DNA from: Oscillospiraceae bacterium
GTDB lineage: Bacteria > Bacillota > Clostridia > Oscillospirales > Oscillospiraceae
Assembly (NCBI GenBank): GCA_017405545.1
Contig: JAFRAF010000123.1
Location: 1 to 7,329 of the forward strand
Direction: 5' to 3'
DNA length: 7,329 nucleotides
Part shown: positions 1 through 7,146 of the stretch, piece by piece
Layout of the letters: the number at the start of each line of letters is the position of its first letter
Numbering within the stretch: position 1 is the first letter of the stretch
Program-made: the position numbers and the translations under genes
The notes under the pieces: model-generated
What the model was told of the DNA's origin: nothing
What the model saw: only the letters and a program-made list of their open reading frames with translations
Databases searched by the model: none

Positions 1-739
1 CGTCATAGTATTTTTCGAACAGGCCCTTCTCCCTGAACCAGCCGAGCAGGTCATCGAAGGCGTCGATGATCTCCGCATTTCTGACGATATTGGCGTTATT
101 CATTATGGAGCCGCTTCTGCGAAGATAGTAATAGAGGGGATCAGTTATAAAAGCGACCTTTCCCGCGCTGGCGCTGAGCTTAACGGTGGTGCGGATATCC
201 TCATACCAGACTCTGGAGGGGAAGAGTATGCCGGTTTCGGTAAAAAGACTGCGCCTGTACAGCTTGTTCCACGCATTGGGTTTTATAAAGACGACCTCCG
301 GTGATTCGGAGAAATCCAAGACGGTACCGTCGGGATAGCCGTCATTTTCCACGCTAAACACAGTGCCGTCTTCACCTATCTCGGTAAATCCGAAGATTAT
401 TATATCGCTTCCGAGACCAATTGCTTCAGTCAGCCTTGAGATGGCATTCTCCGCAACGTAGTCATCACTGTCGATGAAGAGCAGCCAGTTACCCTCAGCC
501 GCTCCGATGCCCGTGTCACGGGCACCACCCAGTCCGGCGTTTTCCTGATGTATCACGCGGACAAGCTCGGGATGCTCCCGGGCATAGCTGTCGCACATGG
601 CACCGCTGCTGTCCGTTGAGCCGTCGTCAACGAGTATTATCTCAAAGGGCGGCACAGTCTGACATAGCAGAGAATCCACGCATTTACCCAGATAGTTTTC
701 CACATTGTAGACCGGTACGATTACACTTATTCTATCCAT
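1..739 (-). CDS. GT2-family glycosyltransferase, 3' end cut by window edge
   Basis: This reading frame starts at ATG 739-737 and stays open for 246 codons to the window edge, so the C-terminus is missing. It begins MDRISVIVPVYN, the standard opening of GT-A fold family 2 glycosyltransferases. Visible motifs are DDGSTDSS (residues 38-45, nucleotide binding), the metal-binding DSDD (90-93), an AWNKLY segment (156-161) and WYED (178-181), whose E180-D181 sits where the family usually has its catalytic acidic pair. The likely role is cytoplasmic transfer of a sugar from a nucleotide-sugar donor to a lipid-linked glycan; donor and acceptor cannot be read from the sequence. It starts four bases after the TGA of the upstream GT2 gene, with a rather distant AGGA about 12 bases before the ATG, so translation may depend on coupling. 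Family assignment is firm and specificity is unknown. Confidence 0.93.
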   Translation of the reverse strand, partial: MDRISVIVPVYNVENYLGKCVDSLLCQTVPPFEIILVDDGSTDSSGAMCDSYAREHPELVRVIHQENAGLGGARDTGIGAAEGNWLLFIDSDDYVAENAISRLTEAIGLGSDIIIFGFTEIGEDGTVFSVENDGYPDGTVLDFSESPEVVFIKPNAWNKLYRRSLFTETGILFPSRVWYEDIRTTVKLSASAGKVAFITDPLYYYLRRSGSIMNNANIVRNAEIIDAFDDLLGWFREKGLFEKYYD

Positions 740-743
740 ATAA

Positions 744-1784
744 TCAATGATTCCTGTGTTTGATTTTTATAAAAGCCCTGGGTGAGAGCTTATTTGCCAG
801 CACCATGAGCCTGATGGCCAGTATATTAAGCGGCACGCTGCCGGTTTTAAAGACAGTCCGCAGGGCCTCGGCAAAAAAGCCCTTCTCAAATCTTATTCTC
901 GCCGCGTCACGTACCTGTTCGCATCCGAGAATACTTCTGAAATACTCTTTTCTTGCTGTGCTTCCGCCGGTAAAACTGTCGGAGAAAGTGGTGGTAAGGC
1001 ATGATGCGACGCTCTTAATGTACATATACGCCAGGTCTCTTTGGGCGTTGTCATTCCATACGCCCAGCTCACGAGTCAAGGATTCTGCCCTGTCGGCAAG
1101 CAGACAGCAGACGTCAAACTTCTTGTCATAGAATCTTGATACAAGACTTGTGCCGTTGTTCACATAGTAGTTATATATGCAGGCGCTGCCTATACTTACA
1201 GAAGAGGCAGCCCTGAGACATTCCAGGATAAACAGCCTGTCCTCGCCGAAGCGGTAGTCCTCAAAAATGATCCTGTTATCTCTCAGAAAAGAGGTGAGGT
1301 ACAGCTTGGCCCAACACTGGTTGAGCAGATTTGATACATAAAGCGGAACAAAGCTTTCGCCGAGCTCATCCTTCATAAGACGGGCTGAGTCGAAGAAATA
1401 GGGTATCTTCTGCGTATCATTTGAATTAATGATGTAATAGCCGGTCAGAAGGATGGGGCTGTCGCCTATTGCACTCGCCGCCTGGGAGAGGGCGTCAGGT
1501 TCAAGTGTGTCATCGGCGTCGAGGAACATGATATATTGACCCTTTGCGTACTCGATGCCGCGATTTCTCGCCGAGGCCGGGCCTCCGTTTTCAACGTTAT
1601 AAACCACGATCCTGCTGTCGTTCTCAGCCATGGACCGGGCCATATCGGCGGTGTTATCCTTTGAACCGTCGTTGATGATTATGAGCTCAAAATCCCCCAT
1701 GTCCTGCTTGAGGACACTGCCGACGGAGAGATGCAGTTGGCCTGCTGCGTTATATGCGGGGATTATCACGCTAATAAGGGGCAT
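744..1784 (-). CDS. GT2-family glycosyltransferase
   Basis: The protein is 346 residues from the ATG at 1784. The N-terminal GT-A domain shows SVIIPAYN (5-12), NDGSKDNT (38-45), the metal-binding DADD (89-92), NQCWAKLY (155-162) and GEDR (180-183) with the acidic pair E181-D182 typical of the catalytic base region. Residues beyond about 220 form a helical C-terminal part with no motif I recognise. It most likely adds one sugar to a lipid-linked repeat unit at the inner membrane face. Two adjacent ATG codons exist (1787 and 1784). The AGGAGG at 1797-1792 is 4 bases from the first and 7 from the second, so I chose the second; the first would give 347 residues and an ATGA overlap with the upstream gene. 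It resembles the following GT2 gene only in shared family motifs, so the two probably add different sugars or linkages. Confidence 0.95.
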   Translation of the reverse strand: MPLISVIIPAYNAAGQLHLSVGSVLKQDMGDFELIIINDGSKDNTADMARSMAENDSRIVVYNVENGGPASARNRGIEYAKGQYIMFLDADDTLEPDALSQAASAIGDSPILLTGYYIINSNDTQKIPYFFDSARLMKDELGESFVPLYVSNLLNQCWAKLYLTSFLRDNRIIFEDYRFGEDRLFILECLRAASSVSIGSACIYNYYVNNGTSLVSRFYDKKFDVCCLLADRAESLTRELGVWNDNAQRDLAYMYIKSVASCLTTTFSDSFTGGSTARKEYFRSILGCEQVRDAARIRFEKGFFAEALRTVFKTGSVPLNILAIRLMVLANKLSPRAFIKIKHRNH

Positions 1785-3220
1785 CATGTGTCCTCCTTGA
1801 GTTTTTTCTTCTTTGGCAGCAGGGAAGCGTTCCCTTTTATAGAGGTCAGGTAGTATGAATACGCCAGTATCAGGGACAGATATATTGACACATTGGGCCG
1901 TCTCAGCACATTTCCGGACAGCTGGGCAGCAGCCAGTATTATCACAAGGGTGAGCCCCACAACACCGGCCTCCACTGTGAAGGTACCGGAGAAATCTGCA
2001 ATAAGACTTTTTATTATGAGCGCTATAAAGTACAGCAGGAATAAAATGTACAGAGCAATGCCCGCATAACCATAGAAGTAGAATATGGAGGGGAAGTCGT
2101 TTTCCAGGTCGTAGACATTGTTGTCCTCGATAAGCGTCTCGTATTCAAAGCCTAAAACTCTCGTGAGCGTATCGCATTTTTCCCAGGCGAGGGCCGCGAA
2201 ATTAAGCTTTGCCTGTCTAACATCCACTATCACGTCCGGGTCTTTAGAGTAGTTATACAGCGAGAGCGTGGTATCAAGCCCGAAACGGCTGACAAGTCCG
2301 GGAAGGTAGTTTGAGTAGACCTCCATATAGGCCTCACGATCGCTGTCCGCCTCCTCAAATACGCCGTCATTGTACTCCTGCCGCAGTGTCACAACAACAT
2401 CGTGGGACTGGGTGTATTTGTAATTGGGAGACTGTTGCCACAGACAGAGACAGAGTATCAGGGACAGGAGCATTACCGCGTAGAAATAAAGCCTTTTTTC
2501 CCGATTAAAAGCAAATATCACCATCATGCACACGCTGAAGATAAGTATGGAGTATAGGGCCAGCCTTGTTCCTATCAGGAACATCTGTCCGAAAGCGGCA
2601 AGTGCGCAGACAGCAAAAAGCGCTTTGCTTTTCCTGTAGGCATAATAGAGTATGATGGGCGTGATGAGGGTGACAATTGCGCTCTGACAGTTGTCCACCG
2701 CGGCCCAGCCGATAAAGCCCAGCTTGTGGTATTCGTAGGTGTAATTGCGCTGTCCGCTTACCAGAGTAATGACGAGCACGGCAATGATAATAAACAGGTT
2801 TATGGTAAAGGCTTTCTGTATTTTATCAGGCACAGCGTCGCCGTTTCTGAAAACAGTGATAAAGCACAGGGTCAATACAGGCATGTGTATGGTTCTCAGG
2901 TAGTATGAGAAATCTGAGAAGGGATCCTTGTATCCGGCGTGAAAGCAGCTTATTACATGACATATCCAGAAGAGGACCAGTACGCCGAACATGATGATAT
3001 ATGCCCGTTTTTTGCTGCTCACCGAAAAGCAGTATATCACCGCGGCGGTAAACAGCAGCATTCTGGCAACGCTTGTGACCGTGGTGACATCATGCAGCAC
3101 AGCAAAATATGAGGCAACATCAAGCAGAGGCTGCAGTATAAGCAGTATGAACAGAGCGTTTCCCAGAGATTGACTTCCTCTGCCTCCGCCTATGCTCTTT
3201 TCTTTTACAACGTCACTCAT
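1784..3220 (-). CDS. O-antigen ligase/polymerase-like polytopic membrane protein, copy 2
   Basis: This 478-residue protein has about eleven or twelve hydrophobic segments between residues 20 and 458, a large hydrophilic loop (about 263-377) before the last three or four, and a lysine-rich tail (470-475). That plan matches the O-antigen ligase/Wzy-like superfamily, which joins or transfers lipid-linked oligosaccharides on the outer face of the membrane. The segment YDLENDF followed by IFYFYGYAG (370-387) resembles the loop-to-helix region that ends the large loop in that superfamily, but it has E373-N374-D375 where WaaL-type ligases carry a conserved histidine. Other notable motifs are IGWAAVDNCQSAI (170-182), TRLA (218-221) and LSGNVLRRPNVS (434-445), all shared with the gene just upstream. 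It starts 20 bases after that gene with a weak AGG about 8 bases before the ATG, and its TGA overlaps the start of the next GT2 gene. Polymerase versus ligase cannot be decided. Confidence 0.85.
   Translation of the reverse strand: MSDVVKEKSIGGGRGSQSLGNALFILLILQPLLDVASYFAVLHDVTTVTSVARMLLFTAAVIYCFSVSSKKRAYIIMFGVLVLFWICHVISCFHAGYKDPFSDFSYYLRTIHMPVLTLCFITVFRNGDAVPDKIQKAFTINLFIIIAVLVITLVSGQRNYTYEYHKLGFIGWAAVDNCQSAIVTLITPIILYYAYRKSKALFAVCALAAFGQMFLIGTRLALYSILIFSVCMMVIFAFNREKRLYFYAVMLLSLILCLCLWQQSPNYKYTQSHDVVVTLRQEYNDGVFEEADSDREAYMEVYSNYLPGLVSRFGLDTTLSLYNYSKDPDVIVDVRQAKLNFAALAWEKCDTLTRVLGFEYETLIEDNNVYDLENDFPSIFYFYGYAGIALYILFLLYFIALIIKSLIADFSGTFTVEAGVVGLTLVIILAAAQLSGNVLRRPNVSIYLSLILAYSYYLTSIKGNASLLPKKKKLKEDT
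1792..1797 (-). promoter_or_regulatory. ribosome binding site that decides the GT2 start
   Basis: A perfect AGGAGG lies inside the last codons of the preceding membrane-protein gene. Its spacing is 4 bases to the ATG at 1787 and 7 bases to the ATG at 1784, favouring the second, family-like start. Confidence 0.75.
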
Positions 3221-3240
3221 ATATATTACCTGCCGTCGAA

Positions 3241-4707
3241 TCAGGCGGCACCTTGCAAGTCCTTATTACTGTTGGAATTTGGCCTGAGCACGGTCAGGTA
3301 GAAGATATAGGCCATGATAAGGGACAAATACAGGGAGACATTCGGCCTTCTAAGCACATTGCCCGAGAGCTCCGCGGCGCCGAGCAGGAAGCCGAAAGTT
3401 ATACCTACCGCGCACATCTCCGCTGTCAGCGTGCCCCGGAAATCCGCAAACAACCTTCTTATAATGATAAACAGGAAGTACAGGATAAAAAGGGCATAGG
3501 CCGCTGTACCTATATATCCGTAGAAATAGAATATTGCGTCGAAATCGTTTTCCAGGTCATAGACCATTCCGTCATGCACCATCGATTTATACTCCATACC
3601 GAAAAGTCTGGAGAAGGTGTTGCAGTCCTCCCACAGCATGGCGGCAAATGTGTTCTTGGCCACACGCTGGTCGATAAGTGTAGAAACATCCGTGGTATGG
3701 CCGTAGGTGTCGACGACCCTTTCAAGTCCGAATCTGTCTATCATATTGGAGAGATAGAACTCATAGAGGTCTTTGAACAGATCGTAGTCAAGGGGTTCCG
3801 GATCCTTGCCTGTCTCAGTTACCAAAGCCTCTCTGGACTTCTGTATGGTGACCTCAGCCCAGCCCTGACGTTCGTCGAAATTGTCTCCGTTGGACGCTCT
3901 GACCACATACATGGGGGAGAGCTTGAAGCAGCCTGCCGCAACAATAATGACCAGGGCGAGCACACCGTAATAGAACAGGCGTTTTTCCTTATTGATAAGG
4001 AACGCCACTATCATTCCGCCTGCAATAAGGAAAATGGACATATAGGCCAGCCTCGTGGAGAAGAAATACATCTGCGCAAAGCACACAACACTGCATACGG
4101 CAAAGGAGAGCTTTGACAGTCTGTACGTATAGTAGAGGATAAGAGGCACAATGAGGCAAATTATCGCGCTCTGGCAGTTGTCCACCGCCACCCAGCCGAT
4201 GATGCCGATCTTATATATATCGTAGGTGTAATGCTGAGTACCGGTTATATAGGAAAGCAGAACTATCGCGATTATGGCGACAAGATTGTATATGAATGCC
4301 AGCTGGATCCTGCGGGGCAGCTCGTCACTTTTTTTAAAGCAGGTGATAAAGCATACAGCGAGTACAGGCATATGTATCGCCCGCAGATAGTACGCGAAGT
4401 CTGAAACCGGATCTTCATAACCCGCTATAAAACAGGCGACCATATGTATTATCCAGTAAACGATAAGTACCGCCACCAGAATGTAATACGCTTTTTTCCT
4501 GTCACTGATAATAAAGCAATACAGCACTATTAATATGAACATGATAAAACGCAGGACCGTGGTGATATATGTGACGCCCAGTACGTTTGTCCAATAGGAC
4601 ACTGCGTCCAGAATCGGCTGTATAACAAGCAGGATAAAAACAAAATTTCCTGTTCCACTTGTGAGTTTGTCTTTTAAAGAAGAAAATATGTGGGATGAAC
4701 CTGTCAT
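3241..4707 (-). CDS. O-antigen ligase/polymerase-like polytopic membrane protein, copy 1
   Basis: This 488-residue protein has multiple membrane segments and is a close paralogue of the next gene. With the start at 4707, its landmarks IHMPVL (111-116), IGWVAVDNCQSAI (170-182), TRLA (218-221), EKRL (241-244) and SP (264-265) carry the same residue numbers as in the paralogue. After the large outer loop the numbering is 13 higher (RFGL at 325, YDLENDF at 383, LSGNVLRRPNVS at 447). The start at 4707 is preferred over the ATG at 4713 because GGAG at 4719-4716 lies 8 bases from the former and only 2 from the latter. The likely role is polymerising or transferring lipid-linked repeat units outside the membrane. 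As in the paralogue, the loop ends with E-N-D rather than a catalytic-type histidine. The gap of about 41 bases from the GT4 stop is the longest in the operon but holds no terminator. Other possible roles are transport or modification of the glycan. Confidence 0.85.
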   Translation of the reverse strand: MTGSSHIFSSLKDKLTSGTGNFVFILLVIQPILDAVSYWTNVLGVTYITTVLRFIMFILIVLYCFIISDRKKAYYILVAVLIVYWIIHMVACFIAGYEDPVSDFAYYLRAIHMPVLAVCFITCFKKSDELPRRIQLAFIYNLVAIIAIVLLSYITGTQHYTYDIYKIGIIGWVAVDNCQSAIICLIVPLILYYTYRLSKLSFAVCSVVCFAQMYFFSTRLAYMSIFLIAGGMIVAFLINKEKRLFYYGVLALVIIVAAGCFKLSPMYVVRASNGDNFDERQGWAEVTIQKSREALVTETGKDPEPLDYDLFKDLYEFYLSNMIDRFGLERVVDTYGHTTDVSTLIDQRVAKNTFAAMLWEDCNTFSRLFGMEYKSMVHDGMVYDLENDFDAIFYFYGYIGTAAYALFILYFLFIIIRRLFADFRGTLTAEMCAVGITFGFLLGAAELSGNVLRRPNVSLYLSLIMAYIFYLTVLRPNSNSNKDLQGAA

Positions 4708-4715
4708 GACCATAA

Positions 4716-4719
4716 CTCC
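4716..4719 (-). promoter_or_regulatory. ribosome binding site that decides the copy 1 membrane-protein start
   Basis: GGAG at 4719-4716 is only 2 bases from the ATG at 4713 but 8 bases from the in-frame ATG at 4707. The shorter start also puts the conserved motifs at exactly the same residue numbers as in the paralogue. Confidence 0.7.
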
Positions 4720-4748
4720 AGAATTGAGAATAAAATGGATTTATAAAA

Positions 4749-5804
4749 CTATGCTTCCAATACTGCGTCCAGCTGTTCCCGGATATTGTTGTTGTACTCA
4801 AGCAGAGGATCGAACACATTCTCCGTACGTGAAGCCTGCGCGAGAGCAGAAGCGGGATCATCCATTCCGGGAATACCCGGACAGTATTTTTCAAGGTTTT
4901 TCGTCATGTATATGGGCAGGCCTACGGACTTGGCCTCCATAATATTCAAGGGCTGGCCCTCATAGCGGGATGTGGACAAAAACGCATCCATCATGTGAAG
5001 ATAGGGGTAGGGATTGGATCTCTTCCCGATAAAATGGGCGCTGTCAGACAGACCCAGAGAATCGCGCAGTTCGGTCAAGCTATCCTTATCAGGCCCGTCG
5101 CCGATTACATACAGCCGGGCTTCCGGGCGCACGTCATGGAGGCGCTTGAACTGCTCAAGCATGATATCGTAGCCCTTCTGATGGCAGAGCTTGCCAAGCG
5201 CAACTATATTAAAGCAGTCAGGGTCAACCTTAATGTCTGTCTCAAGGGCGGACTTTTCCGCGATCTCATCGGTGTCGATGAAGTTGTTCACGACCCAAAT
5301 TCTTTTGTCACCGGTTTTGGCCAGCTCGCGGAAGGGCTGAGCAAGTCCCGCCGATACAGCGACGAATTCATCGAGATATTTGAATTTACCCTTGAACAGG
5401 GACCAGAGCATGCGGTAATGGCTTTCCTCGGCGTACTTGACGCCCACGTCGTTGTGTATCCACTGTATGTGCCTGTCTGCGTCCACACAGGTCGCCCCCA
5501 CGGCGCAGCCTATCTGATAGCTGTTGAAATCAATGGCTATGTCATAGTGTCCGTACTGTTTAAACATGCCGCCCTTTAATGAGCGCATGATACCGTATGG
5601 CATAAATCTGAAATAGCCCGAGGGCATATTCAGGTAGTGGAGCTTTATCTGAGAGGGGAGCTGAGCCTGGTAGAAGTTCTCATCCTTCAGCAGGAAGAGC
5701 TCCACATCGTATTTATCGTAATCAAGGGAGTTCAGGAGGTTGATGAGTGATTTCTGTATGCCGCCGACGCTCAGATCCTCCTGAAATATAGCGATTCGTT
5801 TCAT
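4749..5804 (-). CDS. GT4-family (GT-B fold) glycosyltransferase
   Basis: The protein is 351 residues, near the usual GT4 length. The N-terminal Rossmann half has a glycine loop, LSVGGIQKSL (11-20), that typically contacts the acceptor or phosphate. The C-terminal half begins near 198 with IVALGKLCHQKGYD (200-213), continues through YVIGDGPDK (232-240) and HFIGKRSNPY (257-266), and holds the EX7E donor-binding motif at E282 and E290 within SRYEGQPLNIMEAKSVGLPI. This class generally transfers a sugar with retention of anomeric configuration from a nucleotide-sugar donor, and in such clusters extends the lipid-linked repeat unit on the cytoplasmic side. No signal peptide or clear membrane helix is seen. 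The ATG follows the pyruvyltransferase TAA by four bases, and an excellent AGGAG (5816-5812) lies 7 bases before it inside the last codons of the upstream gene, so the two are probably translationally coupled. The exact sugar is unknown. Confidence 0.95.
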   Translation of the reverse strand: MKRIAIFQEDLSVGGIQKSLINLLNSLDYDKYDVELFLLKDENFYQAQLPSQIKLHYLNMPSGYFRFMPYGIMRSLKGGMFKQYGHYDIAIDFNSYQIGCAVGATCVDADRHIQWIHNDVGVKYAEESHYRMLWSLFKGKFKYLDEFVAVSAGLAQPFRELAKTGDKRIWVVNNFIDTDEIAEKSALETDIKVDPDCFNIVALGKLCHQKGYDIMLEQFKRLHDVRPEARLYVIGDGPDKDSLTELRDSLGLSDSAHFIGKRSNPYPYLHMMDAFLSTSRYEGQPLNIMEAKSVGLPIYMTKNLEKYCPGIPGMDDPASALAQASRTENVFDPLLEYNNNIREQLDAVLEA

Positions 5805-5808
5805 ATTT

Positions 5809-6918
5809 TTACTCCTGTTGAGTTATAAGTCTTTTGAACAACTCCGTATTCATCTCCGCTGCTTTTTTCATTTCCTCTGCAGAATCAGAGAGCTTCTTCG
5901 CATATTCATCGCGGTTCACCGTCAAATCTTTAATAACACCGAATGCTGCTTCGGCGTCAAAGCTGCCGATCTCGCCGGCCAGCGAAAGCCCGAGTGCGCG
6001 AACAAACTCGTTTATCTTCGGGTCATAGCTTATTCCCGCAAAGGGCGTCCCCGTCGCTGCCGCGAAAATAAGGGCGTGAAGCCTGACCGCAAGCACAAGC
6101 TCCGCACAGGCGCAAAGGCTCATATACCTGTTTGCGTCAAGCTCCTCTGTCAGCAGGTAAGCGGGAGCGGTCATTTTTTCCAGTATTTTTCTGCTGTGCT
6201 CCAGATCGTTGGGGGTGTGCAGGGGAGCGAATACGACATGCAGCCCCAGCTGACTGTGTAATCTGTCACAGAGCGCAGCCATATCCCGAATATAGTCCGA
6301 ATCATCTCCCCAGCTTCGGGTGGACACGAGGACAACGGGCCCGTCAGGAACACCGATTCTCTTCTGAATCTCCCGACCCGACTCGTCAGACGGGCGCTCC
6401 ATGGAAAATACCGGGTCCGCGGTCAGAACTATGTCGTCCCGCTCAAGCCCCATGTCACGGAGCTCCCCGAGGGATTTTTCGTCCCTGAGAGTGATAAGCT
6501 CAACTTTCTCAAGAACACGTTTTACACGACTGCGGTTCTTCCGATCCACCACCGGGCCGATGCCGTTGGCAAAGATCATAACCTTTTTCCGTAAGAATAC
6601 GGCAGCCCTGAGGATGAAGAGATAGTAGAGCAGCGAGCGGGTGGAGGTCCTGTCCTGAAGGAGGCTTCCCCCGCCGAAAACAAGCACCTTGCAGCGCATG
6701 AGCGCGCCCAGAAGCTTAAGAGGCGAAAAGCAGTATATGGACCTAATTCCGAATTTTTCAGTCGTATCCTCCGGGTCGTGGGAGAGTATGGCGATGGAAT
6801 CAGTACCGCACACCGGCCTGATACTCTCTAAAACAGCCTGAAGAATGGCCTCGTCACCGGTGTTGTGAAATCCGTAATAACCGCTTAGCAGCACTGAGCC
6901 GCTGTGTCCAATATCCAT
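5809..6918 (-). CDS. csaB: polysaccharide pyruvyl transferase, CsaB-like
   Basis: This enzyme family transfers an enolpyruvyl group from phosphoenolpyruvate to a sugar of a cell-surface polymer, forming a ketal pyruvate. In Gram-positive bacteria CsaB does this on secondary cell-wall polymers that anchor SLH-domain proteins. From the start at 6918 (369 residues) the motifs are LLSGYYGFHNTGDEAIL (10-26), VFGGGSLLQD (80-89), ADPVF (167-171), VRLHALIFAA (278-287) with R279 and H281, and GISYDPKINEF (295-305) with K301 twenty residues after the histidine. The frame is open further upstream to an ATG at 6993, which would add 25 residues. That extension lacks a ribosome binding site, uses TTA, TTG and CGA codons that look uncommon in the rest of the operon, and does not resemble the family N-terminus, so I prefer 6918 although its own GGA is weak. 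It is the first gene of the operon. The target may be a capsule or exopolysaccharide rather than an S-layer polymer, so the gene symbol is tentative. Confidence 0.92.
   Translation of the reverse strand: MDIGHSGSVLLSGYYGFHNTGDEAILQAVLESIRPVCGTDSIAILSHDPEDTTEKFGIRSIYCFSPLKLLGALMRCKVLVFGGGSLLQDRTSTRSLLYYLFILRAAVFLRKKVMIFANGIGPVVDRKNRSRVKRVLEKVELITLRDEKSLGELRDMGLERDDIVLTADPVFSMERPSDESGREIQKRIGVPDGPVVLVSTRSWGDDSDYIRDMAALCDRLHSQLGLHVVFAPLHTPNDLEHSRKILEKMTAPAYLLTEELDANRYMSLCACAELVLAVRLHALIFAAATGTPFAGISYDPKINEFVRALGLSLAGEIGSFDAEAAFGVIKDLTVNRDEYAKKLSDSAEEMKKAAEMNTELFKRLITQQE
5812..5816 (-). promoter_or_regulatory. ribosome binding site of the GT4 gene, inside the upstream gene
   Basis: AGGAG overlaps the final codons and stop of the pyruvyltransferase and is 7 bases from the ATG at 5804. 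This is the best-spaced ribosome binding site in the operon and suggests coupled translation. Confidence 0.75.
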
Positions 6919-7018
6919 GAGAGCGTATCCATTCACTGCACATATCAGTCGAGGCAAAGCCGCGCAGTGCAATAATTTGAGTATCTGCCCCATTTATAAG
7001 CGATAATTAATCCATAAT

Positions 7019-7069
7019 GGTCTGGGACAGCATACAACTGATTGTCCGGTCATAGCAATTGTATAGACC
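7019..7069 (-). repeat. two-part inverted repeat in the operon leader
   Basis: In the minus-strand RNA, ATACAATTG (7064-7056) can pair with CAGTTGTAT (7040-7032) in nine pairs including one G-U. Directly outside it GGTCT (7069-7065) can pair with AGACC (7023-7019), leaving an eight-base bulge (7031-7024). The hairpin loop (7055-7041) contains GGACA, complementary to TGTCC in that bulge, so a pseudoknot or alternative stem is possible. The structure would begin within a few bases of the predicted transcript start. It is not followed by a U-run, so it is not an intrinsic terminator. I do not recognise it as a known riboswitch. Confidence 0.5.
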
Positions 7070-7078
7070 TATTTATGT

Positions 7079-7107
7079 ATAATAACATATTTAAATACTT
7101 AATTCAA
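7079..7107 (-). promoter_or_regulatory. extended -10 promoter of the glycan operon
   Basis: On the minus strand, TTGAAT (7107-7102) is followed by a 17-base spacer and TATTAT (7084-7079), with TG one base before the -10 (7087-7086). Four of six bases match the -35 consensus and five of six match the -10. Transcription would begin near 7072, giving a leader of about 80 bases to the ATG at 6993 or about 155 to the preferred ATG at 6918. No other convincing minus-strand promoter was seen upstream of the pyruvyltransferase. Confidence 0.6.
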
Positions 7108-7146
7108 CACAAAATGAGCTATGTAATCAGAAATTGCCCGCTATGG

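Larger units (their letters stand above)
1784..4707 (-). repeat. tandem gene duplication (two diverged copies)
   Basis: The two membrane-protein genes are direct, diverged repeats. At DNA level similarity is still visible in conserved blocks: 2679-2713 and 4166-4200, which encode most of the IGWxAVDNCQSAI block, match at 32 of 35 bases by my count. Protein similarity is highest at the C-terminal end, where about two thirds of 90 residues after YDLENDF are identical by hand alignment, and lowest in the large outer loop. Confidence 0.85.

Noticed and set aside
3253..4116. 287-codon open frame on the plus strand
   Set aside because: It lies wholly antisense to the membrane-protein gene, shows no family motif, and its open state follows from the codon bias of the real gene.
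4708..4748. Possible terminator or internal promoter in the gap after the GT4 gene
   Set aside because: I found no GC-rich inverted repeat with a U-run and no paired promoter boxes; it appears to be an ordinary AT-rich spacer within the operon.
4502..4894. 130-codon minus-strand frame spanning the GT4/membrane-protein junction
   Set aside because: It overlaps two well-supported genes in another frame and has no recognisable domain.
4995..5579. 194-codon plus-strand frame
   Set aside because: It is antisense to the GT4 gene, whose motifs are unambiguous; nothing in the translation resembles a protein family.
5818..6261. 147-codon plus-strand frame antisense to the pyruvyltransferase
   Set aside because: It is a shadow of the real coding strand with no upstream promoter or ribosome binding site.
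6991..7000. TATAAA-like -10 element next to ATG 6993
   Set aside because: No -35-like hexamer lies at a workable distance, and the element sits on the upstream candidate start codon.
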